DNA of 64,000 bases from positions 744,001 through 808,000 of the forward strand of contig NZ_PGFB01000001.1 in assembly GCF_002797855.1 (NCBI RefSeq), in the 5' to 3' direction. The stretch comes from Compostimonas suwonensis (GTDB taxonomy: Bacteria > Actinomycetota > Actinomycetes > Actinomycetales > Microbacteriaceae). How positions within the stretch are numbered: the first letter of the stretch is position 1; each line of letters opens with the position of its first letter. The translations under genes and the position numbers were made by a program. Positions 41,419-51,166 of this stretch are shown one piece after another. The notes beneath the pieces are model-generated. The model did no database searches. It was not told the origin of the DNA and saw nothing but the letters and a program-made list of their open reading frames with translations.

Positions 41419-44400
41419 GTGCCGATTTCTATCAACAATCCTGGATCGATGCGGCGGACCGGGCTGCTGGCCGCCACGGCCGTGCTGGTCGCCTCGGCCT
41501 TCGCGGTGATCCCGGCGCTGCCGGCGCGGGCGGCGACGACGGTGGTGACGACCGCCGCCTCGCTCGTCTCCACCTACGCCGCCGCGCGCACGGGCGACGT
41601 CATCGTGCTCGGCGCCGACCTCACCTCGTCCGCGGCGCTCGTGCCCCGCTCGTCGATCGACCTCACGCTCGATCTCAACGGGAAGAGGCTCACGGTCGCG
41701 CCGACGTCGACCGGTGACCGTGGCGCCGTGGCCGTGCCGATCGAGGGCTCGCTGACGATCCGCGACAGCGGCACAGGCGGCCGCCTGACCGCGACCGGAT
41801 CCAAGGGCAACGCCGGGATCTACGTCGCCATCGCGGATCTCTTCATCGAAGGCGGTCAGATCACCGCCACCGGAGGCGTCGGCTGGTTCGACGGGCCCTT
41901 CACCCGCGGCGGCGGCGCCGGAATCGGCCGTCAGGGCGGCGGCGGCGCCGGTGGAGAGCACATCACGATCACGGGCGGCTCGGTCACCGCGACCGGCGGG
42001 AACTCCGTCGACAGCGCCCAGGGGTCGGCTGCCGCGGGGATCGGCGGCGGCGGTGGAGGAACCGCCACCGGAAACGACGTCTCGATCAGCAACGCGACCG
42101 TGGTGGCCACGGGCGGCTCCGCTCCCGCGAGCGGCTTCGCGGGAGCCGGCATCGGCGGCGGCGGAGCGGGCAACGGGGGCAACCCCGCGGGCGGAACCGT
42201 CGTCATCGGCGCGGGGGCGAACGTCACGGCCTCCGCCTCGACCGGCGCCAATCCCGTCGGCCAGGGCGGCAACGGCCCCGCGGCAGACGCCTCGAGCGGC
42301 GACCTCACGATCGAGCAGGGCGCGACCCTCACGATCGCCAACGCGTCGACGGCGCTGAACGTGACCCCCGACGCCCTGGTCAAGAACCGCGGCCGGATCG
42401 TGTCGCGCACGGCCTCCGGCGGAGTCAAGGTCATCCAGAACACCGGCGTCTTCGTGAACTTCAACGGCCTCGGGGCGGACTTCGGCCAGATCTCGGCCAG
42501 CACGCGGTATCCCGTCACCTTCCCGGGCGCGCCCACGGCCGACTTCACGGTGACGACACCGGTCGCAGGGGTCACCTTCGCCGATCTCGGCGTGAAGCTG
42601 CCCGTGCCCGTGCTCGCAGCCGACGTGCTGCTCACGAGCTGGGGCTCGGGCTCGACGACCGTCACGCGGACGTCGGTCCTCTCGCAGCTCGTCAACGGCC
42701 CCGGGAACGCGATCGGGCTGACCTCCCGTACCTCGGCCGTGACCGTGACCGGCGACGCCGTTCCGGGCGGCACCCTGACGGCTGCGCTCTCCGCCGTTCC
42801 CGGCCTCGGCTACCAGTGGCTCGACGCCGAGGGCGACCCGATCGTCGGAGCGACGGGGCAGACCTTCTCACCGACGGCTGCGCAGTCCGGCGGCGTCGTG
42901 TCGGTGCGCGTGACCGCTCCCGACCCCGACTCCTTCTACGCCGCGCCGCGCACCGCGATCGCGTCGAGCCGGCCGATCGTGCCGGGCTTCGACACGGCAT
43001 CCGTCACGGTCTCCGGCGAGCCCGTCGTGGGCCGCACCCTCACCGCCGACATCGATTTCTCTCCCGAGCCGGACGACGTCGTGTACGAGTGGTCCGCCGG
43101 TGGCACGACGCTCGGCACCGGCAGCAGCTACGTGATCCAGGAGTCCGACCTCGGCGAGGAGCTCACCGTCTCGGCGACAGCCACGAAGGAGGGCTACGCC
43201 ACCACGATCGTGGAATCCGAGCCCACCGAGGCGGTCTCGGCCGAGTTCGGCTCGGCGCCCGTCGTCTCGATCGGGGGGACTCCCGCGGTGGGCGGAACGC
43301 TCTCCGCGCACATCGACTCCGAGGCGGTGCCCGTTCCCTCGGGCTACGACTACGCCTGGTTCGCCGGCGGAGAGCCCATCGACGGGGCGGACGACGACGA
43401 GCTCGTACTCACGGCGGCGCAGGAGCACCTGACCATCACCGTGCAGGTCACCCCGGTGAAGAAGGGCTACGTCGGAGGCACCGGCAGTTCGGCGGCGACC
43501 GCGGCGGTCGCTCCCGGAGCATTCACCTCGCTGCCCGAGGTGGTGGTCGTCGGCGATCTCGTGGTGGGAGGCACCCTGACCATCGGGATCCGCTCCGACG
43601 CCGTGCCCCAGCCCACGAGCTATCGGGGCCTGTGGCTCGCCGACGGCGTGCCGATCACCGGCGACGCCGCCGACAGCCTCACGCTCACGGCCGCGCAGGA
43701 GGGCGCCGTGATCACGGTCGCCGTCGCCCCCGTGCTGGCCGGTTATGAGGGCGGCGGCGTGGTGTCGCCGCCGACGGCCGCCGTGGGCAAGGGAGGCTTC
43801 AGCCAGACGCCCGAGATCTCGATCGTCGGCGACGCCGTGGTCGGTGGAACGCTCACCGCGCACATCGACGTCGACGCGGTGCCCGCCCCGAGCGGGCACA
43901 CCGTCGCGTGGTTCGCCGACGGCGCGCCGCTCGACGCGAGCGGGGACACCCTCGTGCTCACGGCCGAGGAGCTGGGCGCGCGGATCACCGCGGTCGTGAC
44001 CCCGGTGCTCGCCGGCTACGCGGGCGGTGCGGGCAGCTCCGAACCGTCCGCTCCCGTCGCCGTGGGCTCCTTCTCCTCGACCCCCGCCGTGTCGATCGCG
44101 GGTGACGCCGTCGTCGGCGCGACCCTCACGGCCGTCATCGACTCCGCGGCCGTCCCCGCCCCGATCGGCTACACCTACCAGTGGTCGGCGAACGGCGAGG
44201 CGATCGACGCCGCGATCGGCGGCACCTTCGTGCCGACGGCCCAGCAGCTGGGTGCGGCGATCGGCGTCACCGCGACACCCGTGCTCGGCGGCTACGCGGG
44301 CGGCTCGGCGGCATCCGCCCGCACGCCCGCGATCGCGCCGGGATCGTTCAGCTCGCCCGCGGACGCCTCGATCACGGGGACGGCCGCTGTCGGCGAGACC

Positions 44401-47226
44401 CTCGGCGTGGACATCGAGCAGGACTCCGTGCCGGCGCCCGACGGATACCACTACCAGTGGCTCGCGAACGGCGAGCCGCTCGACGGCAAGACGAAGAAGA
44501 CCCTGCTGCTCGCCGCCGCCCAGCGGAACGCGGTCATCACCGTGCGGCTCACTCCGGTGCTCGACGGCTATGAGGGCGGCACGCTCACGACCGAGCCCAC
44601 CGCTTCCGTCGCAGCCGGCTCATTCGGCCGCACCGCCGAGGTGTCGATCGCGGGCGACGCCGCTGTGGGGCAGACCCTGAGCGCGCACGTCGACGCCGAC
44701 GCGGCACCCGCTCCGAGCGGCTACACCTTCCAGTGGTTCGCCGGCGCCCGGCTCCTCGGCGCGGGCGACGACTACACACTCGCCGCCGCGGACCGCGGCG
44801 CGGCGATCACGGTCATCGCGACGCCGGTGCTCGACGGCTACGAGGGCGGCGCCTCCGTCTCGCCGGCGACGGCGGCCGTCGGATCGGGCTCCTTCTCGGT
44901 GCTGCCCCAGGCGGCCGTCTCGGGCACGGCGCAGGTCGGGCGGACGCTCACGGCGACGGTGTCCGCACACGCCGTTCCCGCCCCGCAGGCCTACGCCTTC
45001 CAGTGGCTCGCCGACGGCGAGCCCGTCGAGGGTGCCGTCGAGAGCACGTTCGTGCTGGGCGCGGCTCAGCTCGGCGCCTCGATCACGGTCGAGATCACGC
45101 CGCTGCTCGACGGCTACGCGGGTGGCGCAGCCGCTTCGGAGGCGACCGCGGATGTCGCCGTCGGCGCGTTCGGCTCCTCGCCCACGGTCGCGATCAGCGG
45201 CGAGCCGAAGGTCGGCACGACCCTCGCCGCCGAGATCACGACGGACTCCGTTCCGGCGCCGAGCGGCTACTCCTACCAGTGGCTGGTCGACGGCGAGCCG
45301 CTCCTCGGCGCCGACGACGGCACCTTCCCGGTGACCGCGGCCCAGCTGGGCGCGACGATCGGAGTGATCGCGACGCCCGTGCTCGCCGGCTATGCGGGCG
45401 GCTCGGGTGAGACGGCGCTCACGGGCGAGATCGCACCGGGTGACTTCGACGCGGTGGCGGCGGCCTCCATCGTGGGCGCCGTTGTGGTCGGCGGCACGCT
45501 CACAGCCGTCGTCGACGCGGACGCGAGCCCCGTCCCGGCCGGCTACGGCTACCAGTGGTCGGCCGACGGCGCGCCCCTCGACGGGCAGACCGCCAACAGC
45601 CTGCACCTCATCGCCGAGCTCCTGGGATCGACGATCACGGTCACGCTCACCCCTCTCCTCGGCGGCTACGCGGGCGGTCAGACGACGACGGATGCCACGG
45701 CGGCGGTCGGCACCGGCTCCTTCTCGAGCGTTCCGACCGTGACCATCGCCGGCGACGCGGCCGTGGGCACGACCCTCGTCGCGCACGCCGACGGCGCCGT
45801 CCCCGCGCCGAGCGGCTACATCTTCCAGTGGTTCGCCGACGGAGCGGCCATCGACGGCGCGACCACCGAGTCCTTCCTCGTGACGGCGGCGCAGCAGGGC
45901 GCGGCGGTCACGGTCGCCGCGACTCCCGTGCTCGTGGGCTACACCGGCGGATCCTCGACCTCGTCGGCGACGGCGGAGATCGCGGCCGGCTCCTTCGCCC
46001 GCCCCGCGACCCTCTCGGTCTCGGGCGACGCGGCGGTCGGCGGCACGCTGACCGCGACCGTCGACACGGATGCCGCCCCCGTGCCGAGCGGCTACGCCTT
46101 CCAGTGGTTCGCCGACGGCGAGCCGATCGAGGGCGCGACGAGCGCCTCGTTCGGCCTCGTCGCCGCCCAGGAGGGGGCGATCGTCACGGTTGTGGCCACG
46201 CCCGTGCTCGACGGCTACGAGGGAGGCGCGGCGACATCCCCGGCGACCCCCGCTGTCGCCGTCGGCTCGTTCACCGGACTGCCCGCCGTCTCGATCACCG
46301 GCGGCGCGGCGGTCGGCGAGACCCTCACGGTCGTCGTCGACGGCGGTTCCTCCCCGGCGGCACAGAGCTACGACTACCGGTGGTTCGCCGACGGCGAGCC
46401 GATCGAGGGCGCCCGGGGCGGCTCGTTCACCCTCACAGCCGCCCAGCTGGGCGCGATCGTCACGGTGACCGTCATCCCGCTCGTCGACGGCTACACGAGC
46501 GACGGCGTCGCGAGCGCGGGAACCGAGCCGATCGAGGTCGGCGCGTTCACGGGCGCCCTGACCGTGACGGTCGAGGGCCGGGCACAGCTCGGCGGCACGC
46601 TCACCGCGGTCGTCTCGGGCGAGCTCGTCCCCGCTCCGGGCGCGGTCGTCTACACCTGGTACGCGGGTGGCGAGGTCATCGAGGGGCAGTCGGGAGAGAC
46701 CCTCACGCTCACCGAGGCCCAGCTCGGCGAGCCCATCAGCGTGCGGGTGACGGCGACCGTCGACGGCTACGAGGCGCAGACGACCGGCTCGCCGCAGACC
46801 GCGCCCGTCGCCGACGTGCCGGGCGCCGCCCTCTCGACGGGCACCGTGATCGTCGGCCGCACGGTGACGGTGACGGGCACACGCTTCCTCGGCTCGCCCC
46901 GCTGCACGCTCGAGCTGCACTCGACGCCCGTGACGCTGGCCACGGTCGCTCCGGATGCCGAGGGCTCGTTCAGCGCGACGGTCACCGTCCCCGCCGACAC
47001 GGCTCCCGGCGCGCACGAGATCGTCGTCGTCGCACCGGACGGCACCGCGGTCGTGAGCATGCCGCTCACGGTCGAGGCGCTCGCAATCCCGACCGCAACC
47101 CCGGTGGGCGCGGATCTCGCGAACACGGGCGTCGAGGTCTCCCCGCTCGTGCTGCTCGGCTCCCTCGGCGCTCTGCTGCTCGGAGCGTTTCTGCTGCTCG
47201 GCGCCGTACGGCGGCGTCGGGCCTGA
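41419..47226 (+). CDS. Giant Ig-repeat surface protein with LANTG anchor
   Basis: 1935 aa. A signal peptide (MRRTGLLAATAVLVASAFAVIPALPARA, after ten residues) precedes a region of about 330 aa with Gly-rich parallel beta-helix character (repeated ITGGSVTATGG type rungs). Then come about 15 Ig-like repeats of 85-95 aa, each with VGxTLTAxxD, PAPSGYxYQWFADGEPIDGA, TAAQLGAxITV and TPVLDGYxGG. The C-terminus LANTG-VEVSPLVLL, helix, RRRRA is a sortase signal of the LAxTG kind used by class E sortases. It is therefore wall-linked and probably a long stalk or adhesin. GTG at 41419 has GGGGAG four nt upstream. Confidence 0.9.
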   Translation: MPISINNPGSMRRTGLLAATAVLVASAFAVIPALPARAATTVVTTAASLVSTYAAARTGDVIVLGADLTSSAALVPRSSIDLTLDLNGKRLTVAPTSTGDRGAVAVPIEGSLTIRDSGTGGRLTATGSKGNAGIYVAIADLFIEGGQITATGGVGWFDGPFTRGGGAGIGRQGGGGAGGEHITITGGSVTATGGNSVDSAQGSAAAGIGGGGGGTATGNDVSISNATVVATGGSAPASGFAGAGIGGGGAGNGGNPAGGTVVIGAGANVTASASTGANPVGQGGNGPAADASSGDLTIEQGATLTIANASTALNVTPDALVKNRGRIVSRTASGGVKVIQNTGVFVNFNGLGADFGQISASTRYPVTFPGAPTADFTVTTPVAGVTFADLGVKLPVPVLAADVLLTSWGSGSTTVTRTSVLSQLVNGPGNAIGLTSRTSAVTVTGDAVPGGTLTAALSAVPGLGYQWLDAEGDPIVGATGQTFSPTAAQSGGVVSVRVTAPDPDSFYAAPRTAIASSRPIVPGFDTASVTVSGEPVVGRTLTADIDFSPEPDDVVYEWSAGGTTLGTGSSYVIQESDLGEELTVSATATKEGYATTIVESEPTEAVSAEFGSAPVVSIGGTPAVGGTLSAHIDSEAVPVPSGYDYAWFAGGEPIDGADDDELVLTAAQEHLTITVQVTPVKKGYVGGTGSSAATAAVAPGAFTSLPEVVVVGDLVVGGTLTIGIRSDAVPQPTSYRGLWLADGVPITGDAADSLTLTAAQEGAVITVAVAPVLAGYEGGGVVSPPTAAVGKGGFSQTPEISIVGDAVVGGTLTAHIDVDAVPAPSGHTVAWFADGAPLDASGDTLVLTAEELGARITAVVTPVLAGYAGGAGSSEPSAPVAVGSFSSTPAVSIAGDAVVGATLTAVIDSAAVPAPIGYTYQWSANGEAIDAAIGGTFVPTAQQLGAAIGVTATPVLGGYAGGSAASARTPAIAPGSFSSPADASITGTAAVGETLGVDIEQDSVPAPDGYHYQWLANGEPLDGKTKKTLLLAAAQRNAVITVRLTPVLDGYEGGTLTTEPTASVAAGSFGRTAEVSIAGDAAVGQTLSAHVDADAAPAPSGYTFQWFAGARLLGAGDDYTLAAADRGAAITVIATPVLDGYEGGASVSPATAAVGSGSFSVLPQAAVSGTAQVGRTLTATVSAHAVPAPQAYAFQWLADGEPVEGAVESTFVLGAAQLGASITVEITPLLDGYAGGAAASEATADVAVGAFGSSPTVAISGEPKVGTTLAAEITTDSVPAPSGYSYQWLVDGEPLLGADDGTFPVTAAQLGATIGVIATPVLAGYAGGSGETALTGEIAPGDFDAVAAASIVGAVVVGGTLTAVVDADASPVPAGYGYQWSADGAPLDGQTANSLHLIAELLGSTITVTLTPLLGGYAGGQTTTDATAAVGTGSFSSVPTVTIAGDAAVGTTLVAHADGAVPAPSGYIFQWFADGAAIDGATTESFLVTAAQQGAAVTVAATPVLVGYTGGSSTSSATAEIAAGSFARPATLSVSGDAAVGGTLTATVDTDAAPVPSGYAFQWFADGEPIEGATSASFGLVAAQEGAIVTVVATPVLDGYEGGAATSPATPAVAVGSFTGLPAVSITGGAAVGETLTVVVDGGSSPAAQSYDYRWFADGEPIEGARGGSFTLTAAQLGAIVTVTVIPLVDGYTSDGVASAGTEPIEVGAFTGALTVTVEGRAQLGGTLTAVVSGELVPAPGAVVYTWYAGGEVIEGQSGETLTLTEAQLGEPISVRVTATVDGYEAQTTGSPQTAPVADVPGAALSTGTVIVGRTVTVTGTRFLGSPRCTLELHSTPVTLATVAPDAEGSFSATVTVPADTAPGAHEIVVVAPDGTAVVSMPLTVEALAIPTATPVGADLANTGVEVSPLVLLGSLGALLLGAFLLLGAVRRRRA

Positions 47227-47232
47227 TCGCGG

Positions 47233-47280
47233 AGCCAGGACCCTGAGGCACATTCCCCGTGCCCCCTCAGGGTCCTGGCT
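47233..47280. terminator. Strong hairpin terminator after giant surface protein gene
   Basis: Perfect 15-bp arms AGCCAGGACCCTGAG (47233-47247) and CTCAGGGTCCTGGCT (47266-47280), with an inner GCAC/GTGC pair. It lies 6 bp after the stop codon. There is no T run, but stem strength and place point to transcription termination. Confidence 0.75.
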
Positions 47281-47400
47281 GCCGCTCTCGCAGGCGCGCT
47301 CATGTGCGCGCTGACATGTGCGCTTAATCTGGCGGCAGTAAGCTTCGTCACGTCGCACGGCGTCGGCCGCAGGCGTCAGCAGAGCAGAAAGCCCAGAACC

Positions 47401-48183
47401 GTGACCAACCCCTCACCGAAGGTCGTCGTCGTCGTACCGACGTACAACGAGCGAGACAATCTGCCCAAACTCGTACAGGCCCTCGAGGCATTGCGGATGC
47501 CGGCACTGCATCTGCTCGTGGTCGACGACAACTCCCCCGACGGCACCGGTGACGTCGCGGACCAGCTCGTGAACGACTCCGCCATCCCCATCTCGGTGCT
47601 GCACCGCCTCGAGAAGGACGGCCTCGGGCGCGCCTACGTCGCGGGCATCTCCCGCGCCCTCGCCGACGGCGCCGACATCGTCGTGCAGATGGACGCCGAC
47701 CTCTCGCATCCGGCCGACGTCATCCCCGCCTTCATCCACACCCTCACGACGACCGACGCCGCCGTCGTGCTCGGCTCGCGCTACGTCGCGGGCGGCTCGG
47801 TCGCCGACGACTGGGCCTGGCACCGCAAAGCCCTCTCGGCGGGCGCCAACTTCTACGTCAACGCCATCCTCCGCCTGCGGGTGAAAGACGCGACGGCCGG
47901 CTTCAAGGCCTGGCACGCGGCGACGCTCACGGAGATCGACGTGCTCTCGATCCAGAGCAACGGCTACGCCTTCCAGGTCGAGATGAACTACCGCACGGTG
48001 CGGCGGGGCATGCGCATCGTCGAGGTTCCGATCCGTTTCGAGGAGCGCACCGAGGGCGCCTCGAAGATGAGCCTGGGCGTGCAGCTCGAGTCGGCTCTGA
48101 TGCCGTGGAAGCTGCTGCTCAAACGCGCCGAGCTGGGCGGTGCGTCACAGAACGCCGCTCGCGGCGTGAGAATGGAACGGTGA
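47401..48183 (+). CDS. GT2 glycosyltransferase, polyprenol-phosphate mannosyltransferase-like
   Basis: 260 aa GT-A enzyme without membrane helices. VVVVVPTYNERDNLP at the N-terminus, VVDDNSPDGTGDVA, the metal-binding MDADLSHPADVIP, GSRYVAGG and the acceptor-side FQVEMNYRTVRRG follow the dolichol-phosphate mannose synthase pattern (actinobacterial Ppm1 catalytic domain). It transfers a sugar, probably mannose, from GDP-sugar to polyprenyl phosphate for use on lipoglycans or secreted proteins. GTG 47401 fits the family start; the frame upstream to 47302 lacks support. Its stop overlaps the sigma gene by 4 bp (GTGA). Confidence 0.9.
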   Translation: MTNPSPKVVVVVPTYNERDNLPKLVQALEALRMPALHLLVVDDNSPDGTGDVADQLVNDSAIPISVLHRLEKDGLGRAYVAGISRALADGADIVVQMDADLSHPADVIPAFIHTLTTTDAAVVLGSRYVAGGSVADDWAWHRKALSAGANFYVNAILRLRVKDATAGFKAWHAATLTEIDVLSIQSNGYAFQVEMNYRTVRRGMRIVEVPIRFEERTEGASKMSLGVQLESALMPWKLLLKRAELGGASQNAARGVRMER

Positions 48184-49121
48184 CGACCACCACGAGCGAG
48201 GAGGGGGCCGCGAGGCTCCACGAGTTCCAGGCGCAACGCCCCCGGATGTTCGGGATCGCCTACCGCATGCTCGGCTCGGCCACCGACGCCGACGACGTGC
48301 TGCAGGATGCCTGGCTGCGCTGGCAGGGCGTCGACCGGTCGACGGTGCTCGACCCGGCCGCCTATCTCGCGCGCACGGTCACGAACCTGTGCCTCAACGT
48401 GCTGGACTCCGCGCACGCCCGGCGCGAGGTGTACGTGGGGCCGTGGCTGCCCGAGCCGGTGGTCACTCGCGGCACGGCGGAGGAGCTGCCGCTCGGCCCG
48501 CTCGACGACGCGGCCCAGCGCGACACGGTCTCGTTCGCCCTGCTGCAGCTGCTCGAACGGCTGACCCCGCAGGAGCGGGCCGCCTACGTGCTGCACGAGG
48601 CCTTCGACTACGGCTACCGCGAGATCGCCGAGCTCATCGGCACGAGCGAGGCGAACGCCCGGCAGCTGGGTGCGCGCGCCCGGCAGCACATCGGCTCGGA
48701 GCGGGAGCAACGCGTCGACCCGGGCCGGTGGCGCGAGCTCGTCGGCGCCTTCCTGGCCGCCGCCCGCGACGGCGACATCGCCGCGCTCGAGTCCCTGCTC
48801 GCCGACGACGTCGTCACGCGCTCCGACGGCGGCGGAGTCGTCAGTGCGGCGCGCAAACCCGTCGTGGGGCGCGATCGGGTGGCGCGCTTCCTCGCGGGTG
48901 TCGTCGAGCGGTTCGCCCCGAACATGGCGGCGCGGTTCGAGGAGGTCAACGGCGAGGAGGCGGTCGTGGCGATGCTCGGCGACGAGCTCGGCGGCATCCT
49001 GTTCGTCGAGATCCGCGACGGTCTCATCGTGACGATCGACATCGTGGCCAACCCGCAGAAGCTCGCGTTCGCCGAGGCGCAGCTGTCGGGAGCCGAGCCG
49101 AGCCGCCCCGAGCCTCAGTAG
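48180..49121 (+). CDS. ECF41-family sigma factor with SnoaL-like C-terminal domain
   Basis: 313 aa. Region 2 includes YRMLGSATDADDVLQDAWLRW; region 4 includes LTPQERAAYVLHEAFDYGYREIAELIGTSEANARQLGARAR. Between them lies YVGPWLPEP, typical of ECF41. The C-terminal 120 residues are a SnoaL-like fold with DGGG and NPQKL, matching the NPDKL-type motif through which ECF41 proteins regulate themselves without an anti-sigma factor. GTG at 48180 overlaps the GT2 stop (GTGA). Likely targets nearby are the genes at 49115-49558 and 51221-51979, both with ECF41-like promoters. Confidence 0.9.
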   Translation: MTTTTSEEGAARLHEFQAQRPRMFGIAYRMLGSATDADDVLQDAWLRWQGVDRSTVLDPAAYLARTVTNLCLNVLDSAHARREVYVGPWLPEPVVTRGTAEELPLGPLDDAAQRDTVSFALLQLLERLTPQERAAYVLHEAFDYGYREIAELIGTSEANARQLGARARQHIGSEREQRVDPGRWRELVGAFLAAARDGDIAALESLLADDVVTRSDGGGVVSAARKPVVGRDRVARFLAGVVERFAPNMAARFEEVNGEEAVVAMLGDELGGILFVEIRDGLIVTIDIVANPQKLAFAEAQLSGAEPSRPEPQ

Positions 49122-49558
49122 GAGGCCGCACCCGATGCGGTCGCGAGCTCCCGGCGTCGACGGTCGCGCCTGTCTCTGAGCACGGTCAGCAGGATCACGC
49201 CGAGGCCGAGCAGTGCGACGACCGCGTTGCCGCTCGTGAGCAGCACGGCCTCGCCGGCCGTCGCGTGCTCGAGGTGGGCGAGGTGGAAGAAGAAGTGCGG
49301 GATCGAGAACATCGAGTAGGCGACCGCGGCGGGGATGACGAAGACCGCCCGCGGAACGATGAGCGCGAAGCCGAGCAGCAGGGCGATGCCGAGGGTCGCG
49401 CCCCCGAAGTCCCTCGCGTAGTGCTCGCTGAACGGCGGGGTCAGGTCGACGGTGGGGAAGTCGTCGTAGAAGCTCTGCGGGAACGCCAGGTTCCAGAAGC
49501 CCACCGTGAACTCGGTGATGAACAGGAGCGCGAGGCCGATGCGGATGCTGAGGGTCAC
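49115..49558 (-). CDS. Four-helix membrane protein, likely ECF41 target
   Basis: 147 aa with four helices; conserved-looking features are FWNLAFPQSFYDDFPTV in the first loop, HYARDFGGATLG, and FSIPHFFFHLAHLEH between helices 3 and 4, with several His. I do not recognise the family. Convergent with the ECF41 gene and overlapping it by 7 bp. GTG start at 49558. A TGTCACG-N16-GGTC element on the same strand 69 bp upstream suggests control by the neighbouring sigma factor. Confidence 0.75.
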   Translation of the reverse strand: MTLSIRIGLALLFITEFTVGFWNLAFPQSFYDDFPTVDLTPPFSEHYARDFGGATLGIALLLGFALIVPRAVFVIPAAVAYSMFSIPHFFFHLAHLEHATAGEAVLLTSGNAVVALLGLGVILLTVLRDRRDRRRRELATASGAASY

Positions 49559-49626
49559 GGGGTGTCTTCTTTCGTCGAGTGCGGCGCGAGACGCCGGCGG
49601 GCCGGGTGGTTCCGGTCGTCAGCTAC

Positions 49627-49653
49627 GACCGGATGCCGCGGCCGAACGTGACA
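49627..49653 (-). promoter_or_regulatory. Putative ECF41 promoter of membrane protein gene
   Basis: On the minus strand TGTCACG (49653-49647), 16 nt, then GGTC (49630-49627). Reported ECF41 promoters are TGTCACA-N16-CGTC. The same spacing and the same GGTC occur upstream of the gene at 51221. Confidence 0.6.
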
Positions 49654-49697
49654 GCGCCGCCGGCCGATCGGCACGGAAGGTGCCGTAGCGTGGGCAG

Positions 49698-50612
49698 ATG
49701 AAGATCGGATTCCTCGGCGTCGGCCGGATGGGAGCGCCGCTCGCCGTGGCGCTCGCGGAGCGGCAGACCGTGACGGCGTACGACCCGGTGCCGAGCCGGG
49801 CGGGGGCGCTCGAGTCATCCGGTGTGTCGGCCGCCCCCTCGGCACGCGCCGTCGTCGCGGGGGCCGAGACGCTGATCACCGTGCTGCCCGGAGCGCCCGA
49901 GTTCGAGGCGGCGGCGGACGAGGTGCTCGAGACCCTCGCCCCCGGCTCGCTCTGGATCGACCTGACGAGCAACGACCCGCGCGTCGCCGATGCCGTCGCC
50001 CCGGCCGCCGCCGCTCGGGGCCTGCTCTTCGTGGCGGCCCCGATGGCCGGCGGGCCGGAGGGCGCCGGCTCCCGCCGCCTGCGATTCCTGCTGGGCGGGG
50101 ACGAGGAGGGCGTTCGCCGGGCGCGGGAGGTGCTCGCGCCCCTCGCGGCGGGCAACGACCGCGGCGCCGATGATGACGGGATCACGGTCGCCGGCTCGCG
50201 CGCCGGAGACGCCCACCTCGTGAAGCTGCTGTCGAACCTGCTGTGGTTCGGCCAGGTCGTGGCCGTCTCCGAGGCGATGCTGCTCGGGCGGTCGTTGGGC
50301 GTCGATCCTGACCGGCTGCTGGCGCTGCTCGCCGCCGGCCCGGGCACGGGCACCGTGGTCGAGCAGCATTTCGGCGCCGTGCTGCGCGGTGACTACCTCG
50401 CCGACTTCGGCCTCGACCGGGTGGTCGAGGAGCTCGACATCGTCTCCTCCCTCGCCGCCGAGCGGGGGATGCCGTTCGAGCTGTCGGAGCTCGTGACCCG
50501 CACCCATCGCGAGGCGCTGCTGCGTTTCGGCGCCGTCGACGGGGAGCTGCTCGCGGCCCGGCTCCTCGAGGAGCGCGCCGGAGACCCGCTGTGCTCGGGC
50601 GGCTCGAGCTAG
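49698..50612 (+). CDS. NAD(P)-dependent beta-hydroxyacid dehydrogenase-like oxidoreductase
   Basis: 304 aa of the 6-phosphogluconate / 3-hydroxyisobutyrate dehydrogenase superfamily. N-terminal Rossmann [13 protein letters not shown], signature region [11 protein letters not shown], and the catalytic Lys in [11 protein letters not shown] (about residue 175) at the start of the helical domain. Substrate unknown; imine reductases also belong here. The ATG at 49698 has TAGCGT six nt before it and no good ribosome site, suggesting a leaderless message. Confidence 0.87.
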   Translation: MKIGFLGVGRMGAPLAVALAERQTVTAYDPVPSRAGALESSGVSAAPSARAVVAGAETLITVLPGAPEFEAAADEVLETLAPGSLWIDLTSNDPRVADAVAPAAAARGLLFVAAPMAGGPEGAGSRRLRFLLGGDEEGVRRAREVLAPLAAGNDRGADDDGITVAGSRAGDAHLVKLLSNLLWFGQVVAVSEAMLLGRSLGVDPDRLLALLAAGPGTGTVVEQHFGAVLRGDYLADFGLDRVVEELDIVSSLAAERGMPFELSELVTRTHREALLRFGAVDGELLAARLLEERAGDPLCSGGSS

Positions 50613-50621
50613 AGGCGGGCC

Positions 50622-50657
50622 GTTCGGGCTGTTCGCGCTGTTCGGGCTATTCGGCCT
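50622..50657. repeat. Four tandem 9-nt repeats
   Basis: GTTCGGGCT, GTTCGCGCT, GTTCGGGCT, ATTCGGCCT in direct succession, running across the stop codon of the gene on the minus strand (50647). Probably slippage-derived. Confidence 0.6.
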
Positions 50658-51033
50658 GAGAGAGCGTCACCTCGACGAGGGGGCTGTCGGCGATCCACGC
50701 CTCGACCTCGTTGCCCGGTGTGCTGGTGAGGTCGGCGAGCGGGGCGAGGATGCCCTCGAAGACCGTGGTGCGCTCGGCCGGGTCGGTGACGGGCCGGGCG
50801 ATGGCGGCGAGGTCGGCCGTGGCGGACTGCTTGAGGTGGAAGGTGAACGAGGGGTTCGCGACCAGGTTCGCGTACCAGCTGCGCGGCCGGCCCGGTGTTC
50901 CGGTGATGTAGAGGGCGCCGTCGAGCCGGTGGAACCAGATCTCGATCCGGCGTGGCTCGCCGGACTGCCGCCCGGTCGTGGTGATGTCGATGATCCGGTC
51001 GGTGTCGAGGGCCTGCGCCGCGGCGTCGTTCAT
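50647..51033 (-). CDS. DUF385-type nitroreductase/deazaflavin-dependent oxidoreductase
   Basis: 128 aa split-barrel protein. TTGRQSGEPRRIEIWFHRLDGALYITGTPGRPRSWYANLVANP is the DUF385/Ddn pattern: R-I-E-I-W binding strand and W-Y-x-N-L-x-A-N-P. Family members use F420 (or FMN) to reduce quinones and nitro compounds. Tail-to-tail with the dehydrogenase gene. Upstream, GTGGTGGGTGAGC occurs twice (51056-51068, 51073-51085), 17 nt apart, possibly a regulatory site. Which flavin it uses cannot be told. Confidence 0.82.
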   Translation of the reverse strand: MNDAAAQALDTDRIIDITTTGRQSGEPRRIEIWFHRLDGALYITGTPGRPRSWYANLVANPSFTFHLKQSATADLAAIARPVTDPAERTTVFEGILAPLADLTSTPGNEVEAWIADSPLVEVTLSQAE

Positions 51034-51055
51034 GTCTGTAGTCGTGCTCTCTGTC

Positions 51056-51085
51056 GTGGTGGGTGAGCTGTTGTGGTGGGTGAGC
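51056..51085. repeat. Direct repeat in divergent control region
   Basis: GTGGTGGGTGAGC at 51056-51068 and again at 51073-51085. It lies between the DUF385 start and the NmrA-like gene, 23 bp upstream of the former. Confidence 0.45.
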
Positions 51086-51166
51086 CCGATAGTTGACGGA
51101 CTACAACCAAGAATCTCACGCTCGGCGGGCGTTCAGCGTGCGGGAGCAGCATTGTCTCAGCGTGAC

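Noticed and set aside
44620-47358. 912-codon open frame on the minus strand
   Set aside because: Antisense shadow of the Ig-repeat gene, biased composition and no motif.
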